64,000 bases of DNA, from positions 170,965-234,964 of the forward strand of contig CAZFCE010000004.1 in NCBI GenBank assembly GCA_964517605.1. Direction: 5' to 3'. This document shows positions 32,354 to 40,116 of this stretch, in pieces; position 1 is the first letter of the stretch; every line of letters begins with the position of its first letter. The notes under the pieces were generated by a model. It was not told the DNA's origin. It searched no databases and saw nothing but the letters and a program-made list of their open reading frames with translations. This DNA is from J095 sp964517605. GTDB lineage: Bacteria > Chloroflexota > Anaerolineae > 4572-78 > J111. Both the position numbers and the translations under genes were made by a program.

Positions 32354-33832
32354 ATGACCGATTTTGATAGAACCCAGCCCACGCCGGCCCAAATTACGCT
32401 GGCGCGAGCCATTAAAATGGCTAAATCCGGCCAAAAACCAGAGGCGGCAGCGATGCTGCGCAAAATTGTGGCGGTTGAGCCGTTCAACCAATCCGCCTGG
32501 ATTTGGCTGTCGGCGGTGGCGGATGACCGGCGCGAAGCCGAAGCGGCGTTGGCCCAGGCTAAAAAAATCAACCCCGGCCATGCCAGCCTGCCCCGGGCCG
32601 AACACTGGCTGGCCGAGCGGTTTTCTACCGCGCCGCCCACCCGGTATAACCCGGTCATCAGCCCGCCGGTGCGCCCGCAGCCCGCGCCGCCACCGCCGGA
32701 GCCGGAATCGCAGCCCAACTGGTTTGGCATTATTAACGCCATTGCCTTTGGCGTGGCCATTTTAATTGTGGTGCTGGCGCTGATTATCCTGTTTTTGGGG
32801 CTGGTGTTCGAAATCAGCAGCGCGGCGGCAGCTCAGGCCAGTGTGCCCACGCCCAATGCGGCGGCGCAGTTGCGCCGGCAATTTGAGCAGGCGCAGGCGG
32901 CCCAAAACTGGGATGGCGCGATTGCGGCCCTGACTCAACTGAAGAAAATCGAGACCAACCCCGCCGCGTTTGCGCTGCAGTTGGCGCAGGCTTATGTAAA
33001 CAAAGGGCTGGTGTTGCTCAACCGGGGCTTTGTGGCCGAGGCCGATCAACAATTTGAGCAGGCGTTGCAGGTTTTGCCCGGCCACGCGCAGGCGCAACGC
33101 GAGCACAAATTGGCGGCGGCATACTGGCGCGGCGCCGAACAGTACCAGGCCGGCCACTGGCAGCCGGCTATCGAAAAGTTGGGTGAGGTGTGGGCCGCCG
33201 ACGCCGAATACATTAATGCCCGCGATTTGTTGTACAGCGCCCATTACAACCACGCGCTGGCGCAGCAATCCGCCGGTCAGTTGGCCGCGGCCCGGCAATC
33301 GCTGCAAACGGCCATCTCGCTGCGCCCGGATTTAAGCGAACCCCGCCGGCGGCTGGCCGAGCTTGAGTTTATTTTAGCGCCGGGCACGCCGCCAAAACTC
33401 CCGCCCGATCAAGCCGCCGCGCGCCAACTGATTGTGGTGGGCATTGCCGAGCAGCGGATGCTGGTTTTTGACGGCACCAAACTGGTGTTTAATTTTGTGG
33501 TGTCTACCGGCGAACCGGGCCGCGACACGGCGGTGGGTGATTTTGAAATTCTGGATAAGATTGATGTGGCGTATGCCAGCACCTGGAACCTGGATATGCC
33601 GTTTTGGATGGGCATTTACTGGGCCGGTTCGCTTGAGGACGGTATCCACGCGCTGCCTATTGTAAAGCACACCGGCTATAAACTGTGGGATGGCTACCTG
33701 GGCCAGCGGGTTAGTTACGGCTGCGTAATTTTAAGTGATGCCGATGCCGCCACGCTTTACAAGTGGGCGGTAGTTGGGGCCAAAGTGAAGGTTGTGCCCA
33801 GCCTGGCCGGTTGGTCGCCGGAGAACCGGTAA
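32354..33832 (+). CDS. TPR protein with C-terminal YkuD L,D-transpeptidase domain
   Basis: 492 residues: an N-terminal TPR-like cytoplasmic part (MAKSGQKPEAAAMLRKIVAVE), one transmembrane helix near 135-155, extracellular TPR-like helices (170-340), then a YkuD domain (from LIVVGIAEQRMLVFDG). The catalytic loop is SYGCVILSDADA, with the active-site Cys, and the upstream His is in GIHALP. The usual motif reads SHGC; here the His before Gly is Tyr. It would crosslink or modify peptidoglycan outside the cell. TPR on both sides of the membrane is unusual. Confidence 0.85.
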   Translation: MTDFDRTQPTPAQITLARAIKMAKSGQKPEAAAMLRKIVAVEPFNQSAWIWLSAVADDRREAEAALAQAKKINPGHASLPRAEHWLAERFSTAPPTRYNPVISPPVRPQPAPPPPEPESQPNWFGIINAIAFGVAILIVVLALIILFLGLVFEISSAAAAQASVPTPNAAAQLRRQFEQAQAAQNWDGAIAALTQLKKIETNPAAFALQLAQAYVNKGLVLLNRGFVAEADQQFEQALQVLPGHAQAQREHKLAAAYWRGAEQYQAGHWQPAIEKLGEVWAADAEYINARDLLYSAHYNHALAQQSAGQLAAARQSLQTAISLRPDLSEPRRRLAELEFILAPGTPPKLPPDQAAARQLIVVGIAEQRMLVFDGTKLVFNFVVSTGEPGRDTAVGDFEILDKIDVAYASTWNLDMPFWMGIYWAGSLEDGIHALPIVKHTGYKLWDGYLGQRVSYGCVILSDADAATLYKWAVVGAKVKVVPSLAGWSPENR

Positions 33833-33837
33833 AAACC

Positions 33838-33866
33838 TTGTTTTTTGTGCGTCATTGACGTATAAT
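33838..33866 (+). promoter_or_regulatory. Toxin-antitoxin promoter, apparently leaderless
   Basis: TTGTTT (33838-33843), 17-bp spacer, TATAAT (33861-33866). ATG 33872 begins 6 bases after the -10 box, so the mRNA likely starts at the start codon. Confidence 0.6.
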
Positions 33867-33871
33867 TAAGC

Positions 33872-34189
33872 ATGATCTTCATTGAAACTCCGCTTTTTAC
33901 CCAACTTGTTCAGGAATTGTTACCCGACGAGAATTACAGATTGCTCCAACAAGCCCTTGTTTTTCGGCCAGAAGCCGGGGATATTATTCAGGGTGGGGGT
34001 GGGCTACGGAAGATACGTTGGAGCGCTCCGGGGCGAGGTAAACGCGGTGGGGTGCGGATTATTTATTACTGGGATGTTCCCGCTGACGTGATTTATCTGC
34101 TTTTACCCTACCCAAAAAATAAACAGGAAGATTTAACTCCCGTTCAACTAAAGACGTTACGTAATTTGATTAAGGAATGGCTGGAATGA
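33872..34189 (+). CDS. RelE/HigB-type toxin
   Basis: 105 residues, the usual length. The fold is seen in FTQLVQELLPDENYRLLQQAL, then GLRKIRWSAPGRGKRGGVRIIYYWDV and IYLLLPYPKNKQEDLTPVQLKTLR. The RWS and GKRGG-RIIYY pattern matches HigB2-like mRNA interferases. It cleaves mRNA on the ribosome when unrestrained. The toxin comes first, as in higBA loci. Its stop overlaps the antitoxin start by four bases (ATGA). Confidence 0.88.
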   Translation: MIFIETPLFTQLVQELLPDENYRLLQQALVFRPEAGDIIQGGGGLRKIRWSAPGRGKRGGVRIIYYWDVPADVIYLLLPYPKNKQEDLTPVQLKTLRNLIKEWLE

Positions 34190-34482
34190 ACGAACAGGAT
34201 TTTGCCAATCTGGTTGAAAGCATAAAACAGGCGGGGCAGATAAAACAAGGCAAACTTGCGCCGGACCGCGTTTTTGAATTTAGCCCACTTGACATAAAGG
34301 CAATCCGGGAGAAATTTCATAAATCGCAGCGTGAATTTGCCTATATGATTGGCGTGAGTGTGGGCACTCTACAGAATTGGGAACAGGGCCGGCGCAAACC
34401 AGAAGGGCCGGCGGTGGCCTTGTTACGGGTTGCGGCCAAAAACCCCGGCGCAGTGATCGAAGCATTGGGCACGGGAGAATAA
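34186..34482 (+). CDS. HigA/NadS-type antitoxin (XRE family)
   Basis: 98 residues from ATG 34186 (MNEQDFANLVES). A Cro/CI-type HTH is clear: IREKFHKSQREFAYMIGVS, then VGTLQNWEQGRRKPEGPAVALLRV. It neutralises the toxin upstream and represses the pair. Translation is coupled by the four-base overlap. A bidirectional terminator lies right after the stop. Confidence 0.88.
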   Translation: MNEQDFANLVESIKQAGQIKQGKLAPDRVFEFSPLDIKAIREKFHKSQREFAYMIGVSVGTLQNWEQGRRKPEGPAVALLRVAAKNPGAVIEALGTGE

Positions 34483-34516
34483 AAAAAATCCGGCGTTTTC
34501 GCGCCGGATTTTTTGT
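34483..34516. terminator. Bidirectional terminator
   Basis: AAAAAATCCGGCG, loop, CGCCGGATTTTTT, between the antitoxin and the convergent zinc-ribbon gene. Confidence 0.88.
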
Positions 34517-35598
34517 TATTTGGCCGGTTCAAGCCCGGTGACGGCGTTGAAGGTGTTCACTTTTAACACCCATTTGCTGCCTGGCTGACACCGGGTTAAC
34601 AGTTTGGCATCGCTGCCGGAGTAATCAAGCTGGCCGTTTTCGGTGCGGAAGTGGCAGGTGTAGGTTTCGGAGCGGCTGCCTTCGCGCTGGTTGGCGGTTA
34701 ATTTTAACGCGGGCCAACGCGGCGATTGGTCGCTGCCTTTTTGCACCGCTTCGTCAACTTGTTGCCACTCCCGAACGGTGTACTTGCAATAATCCTCAGA
34801 AACCTCGTACTTGCAATCCTGTACCACTTTACCGTACCCGCTGCCTTTGTCAACGGTGTAGGGCGTACCGCACACCTCGCGCGAGTTGGCGGTGGGGTTA
34901 TCTTCCGTGCGGCGCACTTTAGAAACGCAACTGCCCGGCGTTGCGCCCGCCGGAATTTGGTCGTGCCAGGCTTCGTGGGTAACGGGCTTTAATTGCTCAA
35001 TCTCGATGGTGCGCCGCCATTCCACGCCGCTCACCGTGCCGGTTAAATTTTCGGTGCGATTGAGCATCACCACGCAGGTAATAGCCGCCGCGCACAGTAG
35101 CAGCCCGGCCACAACCAACCCAATCACCATTGCCGCACTCCGCGCCGGTTTGGCGGTGGTGCCGGTGGGCGGCGGCATTTTGGGCGGCGCAACCAGGCTG
35201 GCCCCGCATTGAGCGCATTTGGGCGCGTCGGGGGCGTTTTCCGCGCCGCACGAAGGGCAGGCAATCGGCTTGGCCGGCTGGTCGCGGTGCGCGCCCAACA
35301 CCTTTCCTGCGGCGCGTTTGTCGCCTTCGGCCAGGTTAGCGCCGCACTGCGAACAGGTGGCGGCGTTGGCCTGGTTGCGCGTGCCGCAGTAGTGGCAGTG
35401 AATATCGGGGCCGGCTTCTGCCGCGGCAATGGCGGCCTCATCGGTGATGATTTGCTCCTGAGCGGCCTGTTCAAATTGAACGGTATCGGGTTGGGGCATG
35501 CCGCAACTTAAACAGGTTTTCTGCGGGCCGGGATTTTTGGTTGAACAGTTGGGGCAGGTCCACTCCAGTTGAACGTATCCCAGTGATTTTTGGGCCAC
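34516..35598 (-). CDS. Membrane protein with multiple zinc ribbons
   Basis: 360 residues. Three Cys4 zinc ribbons at the N-terminus: WTCPNCSTKNPGPQKTCLSCG, HCHYCGTRNQANAATCSQCG, and ACPSCGAENAPDAPKCAQCG. A transmembrane helix near 160-185 (AMVIGLVVAGLLLCAAAITCVVML) follows. The remaining 170 residues would be outside the cell and contain several Cys (GSCVSK, EVCGTPY, QDCKYEVSEDYCKYTV, YTCHF, TRCQPG), probably disulfide-bonded. The family was not recognised; the layout suggests a signalling or assembly factor with ribbons inside and a folded domain outside. ATG 35598. Confidence 0.75.
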   Translation of the reverse strand: MAQKSLGYVQLEWTCPNCSTKNPGPQKTCLSCGMPQPDTVQFEQAAQEQIITDEAAIAAAEAGPDIHCHYCGTRNQANAATCSQCGANLAEGDKRAAGKVLGAHRDQPAKPIACPSCGAENAPDAPKCAQCGASLVAPPKMPPPTGTTAKPARSAAMVIGLVVAGLLLCAAAITCVVMLNRTENLTGTVSGVEWRRTIEIEQLKPVTHEAWHDQIPAGATPGSCVSKVRRTEDNPTANSREVCGTPYTVDKGSGYGKVVQDCKYEVSEDYCKYTVREWQQVDEAVQKGSDQSPRWPALKLTANQREGSRSETYTCHFRTENGQLDYSGSDAKLLTRCQPGSKWVLKVNTFNAVTGLEPAK

Positions 35599-35626
35599 GA
35601 GCTACCTCCTGCTGGCTAAATAATCG

Positions 35627-36796
35627 TTATTGACAGGCCGCAACGTTGGCCTGGTGAGTATTGTAATCCTCGGCAAACAAGTGCGCGCCTTCGCCGCCAC
35701 AGCCCATAAAGAACAGGTATTTGGAGGTTTCGGGTTTGAGGGCGGCATTAATGGAAGACGCGCCGGGATTGGCGATTGGCCCCGGCGGCAAGCCGGGATT
35801 TAGGTAGGTGTTGTACGGCGAATTAACCTGGGAATATTCTTCGAGCGTAACCGGCGTTTTCCACCATTTGCCGGTATCGGTTTGATACCCCATGGCGTAC
35901 TGCACGGTGGGGTCGGCTTGCAGGTACATGCCCTGCGCCAGCCGGTTTAAATACACGCTGGCAATCAGCGGGCGCTCTGTGGGCACCACCGCCTCGCGTT
36001 CCACAATTGAGGCAATGGTGAGGATTTCAAAAAAGGTGTGGCCCTGCCCCGCTGCCAGTTGCACGGCATCGCCCGGAATTTTGCCGGCCATGTTTTCCAG
36101 CATCCGGTTAACCAGGTCGGCGGGTTTGGCTTTTACGGGCAGGCGGTAGGTATCGGGGAAGAGGTAGCCCTCAAATGAGGTGTTGGCCGGGCGGTCGGCC
36201 AGCAGGGGATGGGTTACGCCCACGCCCTGGCGCACAAAGGCCAAAAATTCGTCGCCATTCATAATTTTTTCGTCCGACAGCTTTTTGGCAATTTCTTCGG
36301 CGCGCCAACCTTCGGGAATGGTGACGCTCACTTCCTCAAAATTGGCCTTTTGCAGCGCCTCGGCGATTTCGCGCATGTTCATGTTGCGGCGCAGTTCGTA
36401 ATCACCGGCCTCCAGCGAGGAGTCCAGCCCGTTGTAACTGAGAAACCGCCGGAACAGTTCCGGGTCGGTGACGAGTTGCTGGTCATACAAAGCGTTAGCC
36501 ACCGCCACCGCCGATTCACCCACGGTTACTGTAAACGGCACCGGCGACGGGTCGGTGGACATGGGGGTGCTGATGTCGTTGGCGCGGTATTGCAAGTACA
36601 GCCCCAAAATAAATTCCTCAAAATTTTGCGGCGAACGCACCACGGCGGGTTGTCCGCCCACCGAAATGGCGGCGGCAGCGGTGGTGGTTTGGTTAGAAAA
36701 GGCCCAATATCCGGCCCCTAAAATAATCACAATCGCCGCAATGGCGATGATAAAGACAGTCAATCTAAAAATGGCTCTGATGGCAACCATTTGCAC
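35627..36796 (-). CDS. mltG: Endolytic transglycosylase MltG
   Basis: 389 residues: one N-terminal membrane helix, a LysM-like region (VTIPEGWRAEEIAKKLSDE) and the YceG core GYLFPDTYRLP, the catalytic-Glu segment LTIASIVEREAV, YLNRLAQGMYLQADPTVQYAMG, and NTYLNPGLPPGPIANPG near the end. It cuts nascent glycan strands at the membrane. A promoter for this gene lies at 36856-36884. The zinc-ribbon gene follows on the same strand after 28 bases and may be part of the same unit. Confidence 0.94.
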   Translation of the reverse strand: MQMVAIRAIFRLTVFIIAIAAIVIILGAGYWAFSNQTTTAAAAISVGGQPAVVRSPQNFEEFILGLYLQYRANDISTPMSTDPSPVPFTVTVGESAVAVANALYDQQLVTDPELFRRFLSYNGLDSSLEAGDYELRRNMNMREIAEALQKANFEEVSVTIPEGWRAEEIAKKLSDEKIMNGDEFLAFVRQGVGVTHPLLADRPANTSFEGYLFPDTYRLPVKAKPADLVNRMLENMAGKIPGDAVQLAAGQGHTFFEILTIASIVEREAVVPTERPLIASVYLNRLAQGMYLQADPTVQYAMGYQTDTGKWWKTPVTLEEYSQVNSPYNTYLNPGLPPGPIANPGASSINAALKPETSKYLFFMGCGGEGAHLFAEDYNTHQANVAACQ

Positions 36797-36855
36797 TCCG
36801 TTTGGGTAGAATTTTGGCTGTTTTTGGGCGCAGCCCGACCCTTGTTCTGTGGGGT

Positions 36856-36884
36856 ACTATACATCAATGCCGGTGATTAGGCAA
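36856..36884 (-). promoter_or_regulatory. mltG promoter
   Basis: On the minus strand: TTGCCT (36884-36879), 17-bp spacer, TATAGT (36861-36856). It lies in the gap after the M23 gene stop. Confidence 0.65.
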
Positions 36885-36889
36885 CGGGC

Positions 36890-38521
36890 TTACCGGCTGT
36901 ACTGGTTAACAATCAGGTTTTTGGTGGCGTCCCAGCATTCGCAGGCCTCGCGCACCTGGTTGCCTTTGACCATTTTGCCTTCGTAAGAAACCGGATTGGG
37001 CTGCACCACCCAGCCATCGAGGTTCATGGGCACCGGGCCGCCGGCGGCCATCCACTCGCCGTTGTAGCGGCGGGCAAAATGCACGTGGCTTGAATCCGAC
37101 AGCCCGCCTTCGCAACTGGCGTACCCAATGATATCGCCCTGTTTGAGGCGCTGGCCAACCTGCACCGGCTGTTCGGCATCGAGGGCGGTGTGCAGGTACA
37201 GTAGCACCCAGCCGGTTTGAATGTTGCCGTCGCCGTCCAAATCGAGATAAACCTCGCCGGGGCGGGCCATTACCACCACGCCATCGGCGGCGGCGGTGGC
37301 GGGTTCGGCGGAATAAAAGCAGTTGCCCAGCACATCGGGCGGGCCAAAATCAATGGCGGCCCAGGCGCTGCCATCCACATAACCGCTGTGCGGGCCGCTG
37401 GTAAAATAAAAACCTTTGCCCGTTTGCCACGGCAGGTGCAGCGACGGCTGGGTGAGGGTGCGGGGCACAACCGGGTTGAGCGCGTGCTCAAACGGATCGC
37501 CAAAAAGCTGGCGGTAGGTAGCCAGCATGCCTTCGCCCCGGAGTTCTTTTTGCCAGGTGTCCCAATCGGAATAAACGGCCAGAATATTCTGCACGCCAAT
37601 GGTGCCGGCGTTAACGCCCTGCGCCGAAATGGCCTGGCTGCCATCGGGCAGTTTAAAAATCCAAAAGCCATCGCGTTTGTAGCCGTAATAGCCGGCGTTG
37701 ATGCGGTTAGCGGTAAAGGCCAGCGCCCGGTACAGGTCGCTGCCGCGCGGGTTATGCGGCCCCAACGGCTGGTTGAGTTGCTCCTGGGTGAGGGTGGCAT
37801 GCGTAACCCAACCGCCGTAATATTCCAGCAGGGCCAGCAGCAGGCGCGGCCCCACGCTGAACTGCTTGGAGACAAGTTCGACAATTTCCGGGCCGGTGAG
37901 CGGCTTGCCATCCACATACTGTTGAAAATTGGCCAGATAACCGCCTTTTTGGGTAATGTATTCGGCGGTGTTAAAGCCGGTAAAAACCGGGCTAAAAACT
38001 ACTTCGCTATCGGGCAGCAGGGCGGCGGCGGGGGCCACTTTATCGGTTTCAACCGGCACGCGCAAATTCTGGTCTGTCTGGATGATAGCCTCCGGCCCCG
38101 ACAGGCCGTTCATTTTGATTAGCGTGTCCAGGTCGGTGTGGTACGTATCGGCAATGTAGCCCAGCGTTTCGCCCTCGGTGATGGTATGGTATATAAATGG
38201 AGCGCCGGCGGGCGTGGGAATGGGCATCGGCTCAATACTGGGAATGGGCGTGGGCGATGGCTGGCGGGTGGGCAGCGGCGTGGCCGTGGATAGCGCCACC
38301 GTCGCCGGCCCGGCAGTGGCAGCGGCGGAGATGGCGGTGGTGGGCGTAACCGGTTGGCCCGTGGGCGTGACAGCCTCGCCGGTACGGCAGCCGCACACAA
38401 AAAACAACAAACCGCTCAAAATACAGGCGGCTATTTTTACCTGGCGGGATGGTTTATGGGTAAAACGGGGTTGGGTGCGACCGGTTTTGCGCCAATTTAA
38501 CACAGACGTTGAACCTTTCAA
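36890..38521 (-). CDS. LysM / M23-peptidase lipoprotein
   Basis: 543 residues. A signal with the lipobox FVCGC is followed by a Thr/Pro-rich linker, a LysM domain (about 112-160: HTITEGETLGYIADTYHTDLD), a helical middle part, and an M23 domain at the C-terminus. The M23 zinc site is seen as SGPHSGY...AIDFG and the HVH of SHVHFARR. It would cut peptide crosslinks in peptidoglycan. Start: TTG 38521 or GTG 38503; neither is strong, no ATG is available. Neighbours mltG and the anchored pair downstream also suggest envelope work. Confidence 0.87.
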   Translation of the reverse strand: MKGSTSVLNWRKTGRTQPRFTHKPSRQVKIAACILSGLLFFVCGCRTGEAVTPTGQPVTPTTAISAAATAGPATVALSTATPLPTRQPSPTPIPSIEPMPIPTPAGAPFIYHTITEGETLGYIADTYHTDLDTLIKMNGLSGPEAIIQTDQNLRVPVETDKVAPAAALLPDSEVVFSPVFTGFNTAEYITQKGGYLANFQQYVDGKPLTGPEIVELVSKQFSVGPRLLLALLEYYGGWVTHATLTQEQLNQPLGPHNPRGSDLYRALAFTANRINAGYYGYKRDGFWIFKLPDGSQAISAQGVNAGTIGVQNILAVYSDWDTWQKELRGEGMLATYRQLFGDPFEHALNPVVPRTLTQPSLHLPWQTGKGFYFTSGPHSGYVDGSAWAAIDFGPPDVLGNCFYSAEPATAAADGVVVMARPGEVYLDLDGDGNIQTGWVLLYLHTALDAEQPVQVGQRLKQGDIIGYASCEGGLSDSSHVHFARRYNGEWMAAGGPVPMNLDGWVVQPNPVSYEGKMVKGNQVREACECWDATKNLIVNQYSR

Positions 38522-38553
38522 AAGGGTTACGAGCGGGGTTGCTCACGGTGGCG

Positions 38554-39060
38554 TTAACGGCCAGTCCATTTTAGCTGAAAATTGATGCCGGTGGGCGTGG
38601 TCGTTAGCCCCACCAGCGTAAACCCGGATGGAATTTGCGCCTTGATGGTATCGCCAATGGTGGCGGCAATATCGCGCACATCGGCGGGCAGCCAACTGGC
38701 GGGGATCACCAGCACGCCCAGTTTTACCCAGCGCAGTTCGCTCACCACGTTAGCGCCCTGCATTTGCAACCCAATGCCCACGTGAATCACCGGCGTGTAC
38801 CCGGCCAGTTGAGTGCGGGCGCTCACCTGCATTTGCCCGGCGGAATCAAACTCAATCACTACCGGGCGTTTTTGCGCGGTTGAGGCCAGCCGGCTAAGGC
38901 TCTGCGCCGATACAAACACGGTGACATCCGGCGGAATGGCCGGCGTTTCGGTGACGGTGGGGGCAGCCAGCGGCATGGCCATTAGCCACAGCATCAGGCC
39001 GATGATCAGCAGCCCGGTCACGCTGCCCAAAAAGAAGCCAAAACATCCCCCTCGATTCAT
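38554..39060 (-). CDS. Membrane-anchored hypothetical protein (pair member 2)
   Basis: 168 residues. One N-terminal transmembrane helix (GFFLGSVTGLLIIGLMLWLM) anchors an extracytoplasmic domain of about 130 residues with long beta strands. Phrases such as SGFTLVGLTTTPTGINFQLKW parallel those in the gene upstream, so the two are likely paralogues. The start overlaps the stop of that gene by four bases (ATGA), which indicates coupling. No family name can be given; lipid-carrier-like or DUF2993-like folds are a guess. Confidence 0.65.
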   Translation of the reverse strand: MNRGGCFGFFLGSVTGLLIIGLMLWLMAMPLAAPTVTETPAIPPDVTVFVSAQSLSRLASTAQKRPVVIEFDSAGQMQVSARTQLAGYTPVIHVGIGLQMQGANVVSELRWVKLGVLVIPASWLPADVRDIAATIGDTIKAQIPSGFTLVGLTTTPTGINFQLKWTGR

Positions 39061-39617
39061 GGGGCCTCGCGCAAATCAACCTGAATGGCGGTGTCGGTGG
39101 TGGTTAGCCGTAGCGGGCTAACCGCAACACCCATGGCCTGCGAAATATTACGCACCATGGCCGCCATGTTCTGGTTCATCAGGGTGATGTCTTCATCAAA
39201 AATGCCGGTTAAATCCAGGTTAATGCCCGTTACCTGCGTGTTGAGCAGTTTTACCTGCAACGCCTGCGGTGTGGCGGTTAACCCAAACAGGCCGGTTACT
39301 TGCACGGGCACGGCTACGCCCATTGCCTGCACTACCGTGCCGGTGTTAACCTGCACCCGGTTATCGGGTTGAATATCAACTTTAAAACTGCCGTTGGCGG
39401 GCTGTTCAACAAACCGGTTGAGAAAATCTTCGGTTAGGGTAATGCTGAGATGAGCGGCAGTTGGCGGGGCCGGCGTAATTTGGGGATCGGGGGCCAGCAC
39501 CGCCGTAGCCAGGGTGTAGATTACGGCCAACGCTGCGCCGCCAAACAACCCAAACAACAGGCCGCCCAAACAGCCCAGGGCGCAGCCCGTGTTGCTGGTA
39601 GCTGATTGCTCAATCAC
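39057..39617 (-). CDS. Membrane-anchored hypothetical protein (pair member 1)
   Basis: 186 residues from GTG 39617, 5 bases after the rsfS stop. The frame also extends into rsfS, but that part is a shadow. A Gly-rich transmembrane helix (GCLGGLLFGLFGGAALAVIY) leads to an extracytoplasmic domain (LSITLTEDFLNRFVEQ, then VSPLRLTTTDTAIQVDL) similar in layout to its partner. A DUF2993/LmeA-like lipid-binding fold is possible but not shown. The gene order rsfS, pair member 1, pair member 2 suggests one transcript. Confidence 0.65.
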   Translation of the reverse strand: MIEQSATSNTGCALGCLGGLLFGLFGGAALAVIYTLATAVLAPDPQITPAPPTAAHLSITLTEDFLNRFVEQPANGSFKVDIQPDNRVQVNTGTVVQAMGVAVPVQVTGLFGLTATPQALQVKLLNTQVTGINLDLTGIFDEDITLMNQNMAAMVRNISQAMGVAVSPLRLTTTDTAIQVDLREAP

Positions 39618-39621
39618 GGCG

Positions 39622-39978
39622 CTACAACATGCGCACCACAATGGGCGCGTCTTTCCACAGTTCTTCAAGCTGGTAATAGGCCCGTTTTTCCGGCGAGAAC
39701 ACATGCACAATCACCGAGCCAAAATCTACCAGTACCCAGCCCGATTCGGCGGTGCCTTCGATGACCGCCGGCTGCGTGCCGGCTTTTTTCAGGTTTTCCA
39801 GCAAATCATCGGTTACGGCCTCGATTTGTCGTTTGGATGAGCCATCGCACAAAACGTAATAATCGGCCAGATAGGTTACATTTTGCATATCGAGCATTAA
39901 AACGTTGGCGGCTTTTTTGTTGGCAATTACATCTAAAATGGTATGAGCCAGTTCGTTGCTGTTCAGAGAGTCCTCCAT
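39622..39978 (-). CDS. rsfS: Ribosomal silencing factor RsfS (Iojap)
   Basis: 118 residues. The family hallmarks are MLDMQNVTYLADYYVLCDGSS, KRQIEAVTDDLLENLKK, WVLVDFGSVIVHVFSPEKRAYYQLEELW. It binds uL14 and stops subunit joining during starvation. ATG 39978. Followed within 5 bases by the anchored-protein pair. Confidence 0.94.
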   Translation of the reverse strand: MEDSLNSNELAHTILDVIANKKAANVLMLDMQNVTYLADYYVLCDGSSKRQIEAVTDDLLENLKKAGTQPAVIEGTAESGWVLVDFGSVIVHVFSPEKRAYYQLEELWKDAPIVVRML

Positions 39979-40061
39979 ACTAATAAAACATAGTTAAAAA
40001 TTTATCATTCGCAATGGTACTACATCTTGGCCGAGTAGCCAAAAGCGCCCCAAGCCTTTTT

Positions 40062-40089
40062 TTGAATAACCCCGGCCTTCTGGTATCAT
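40062..40089 (+). promoter_or_regulatory. Promoter of the Amt-like gene
   Basis: TTGAAT (40062-40067), 16-bp spacer, TATCAT (40084-40089), 28 bases before GTG 40117. Confidence 0.6.
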
Positions 40090-40116
40090 TCGGTTTTGGC
40101 CAATTGGGGAGGGACT

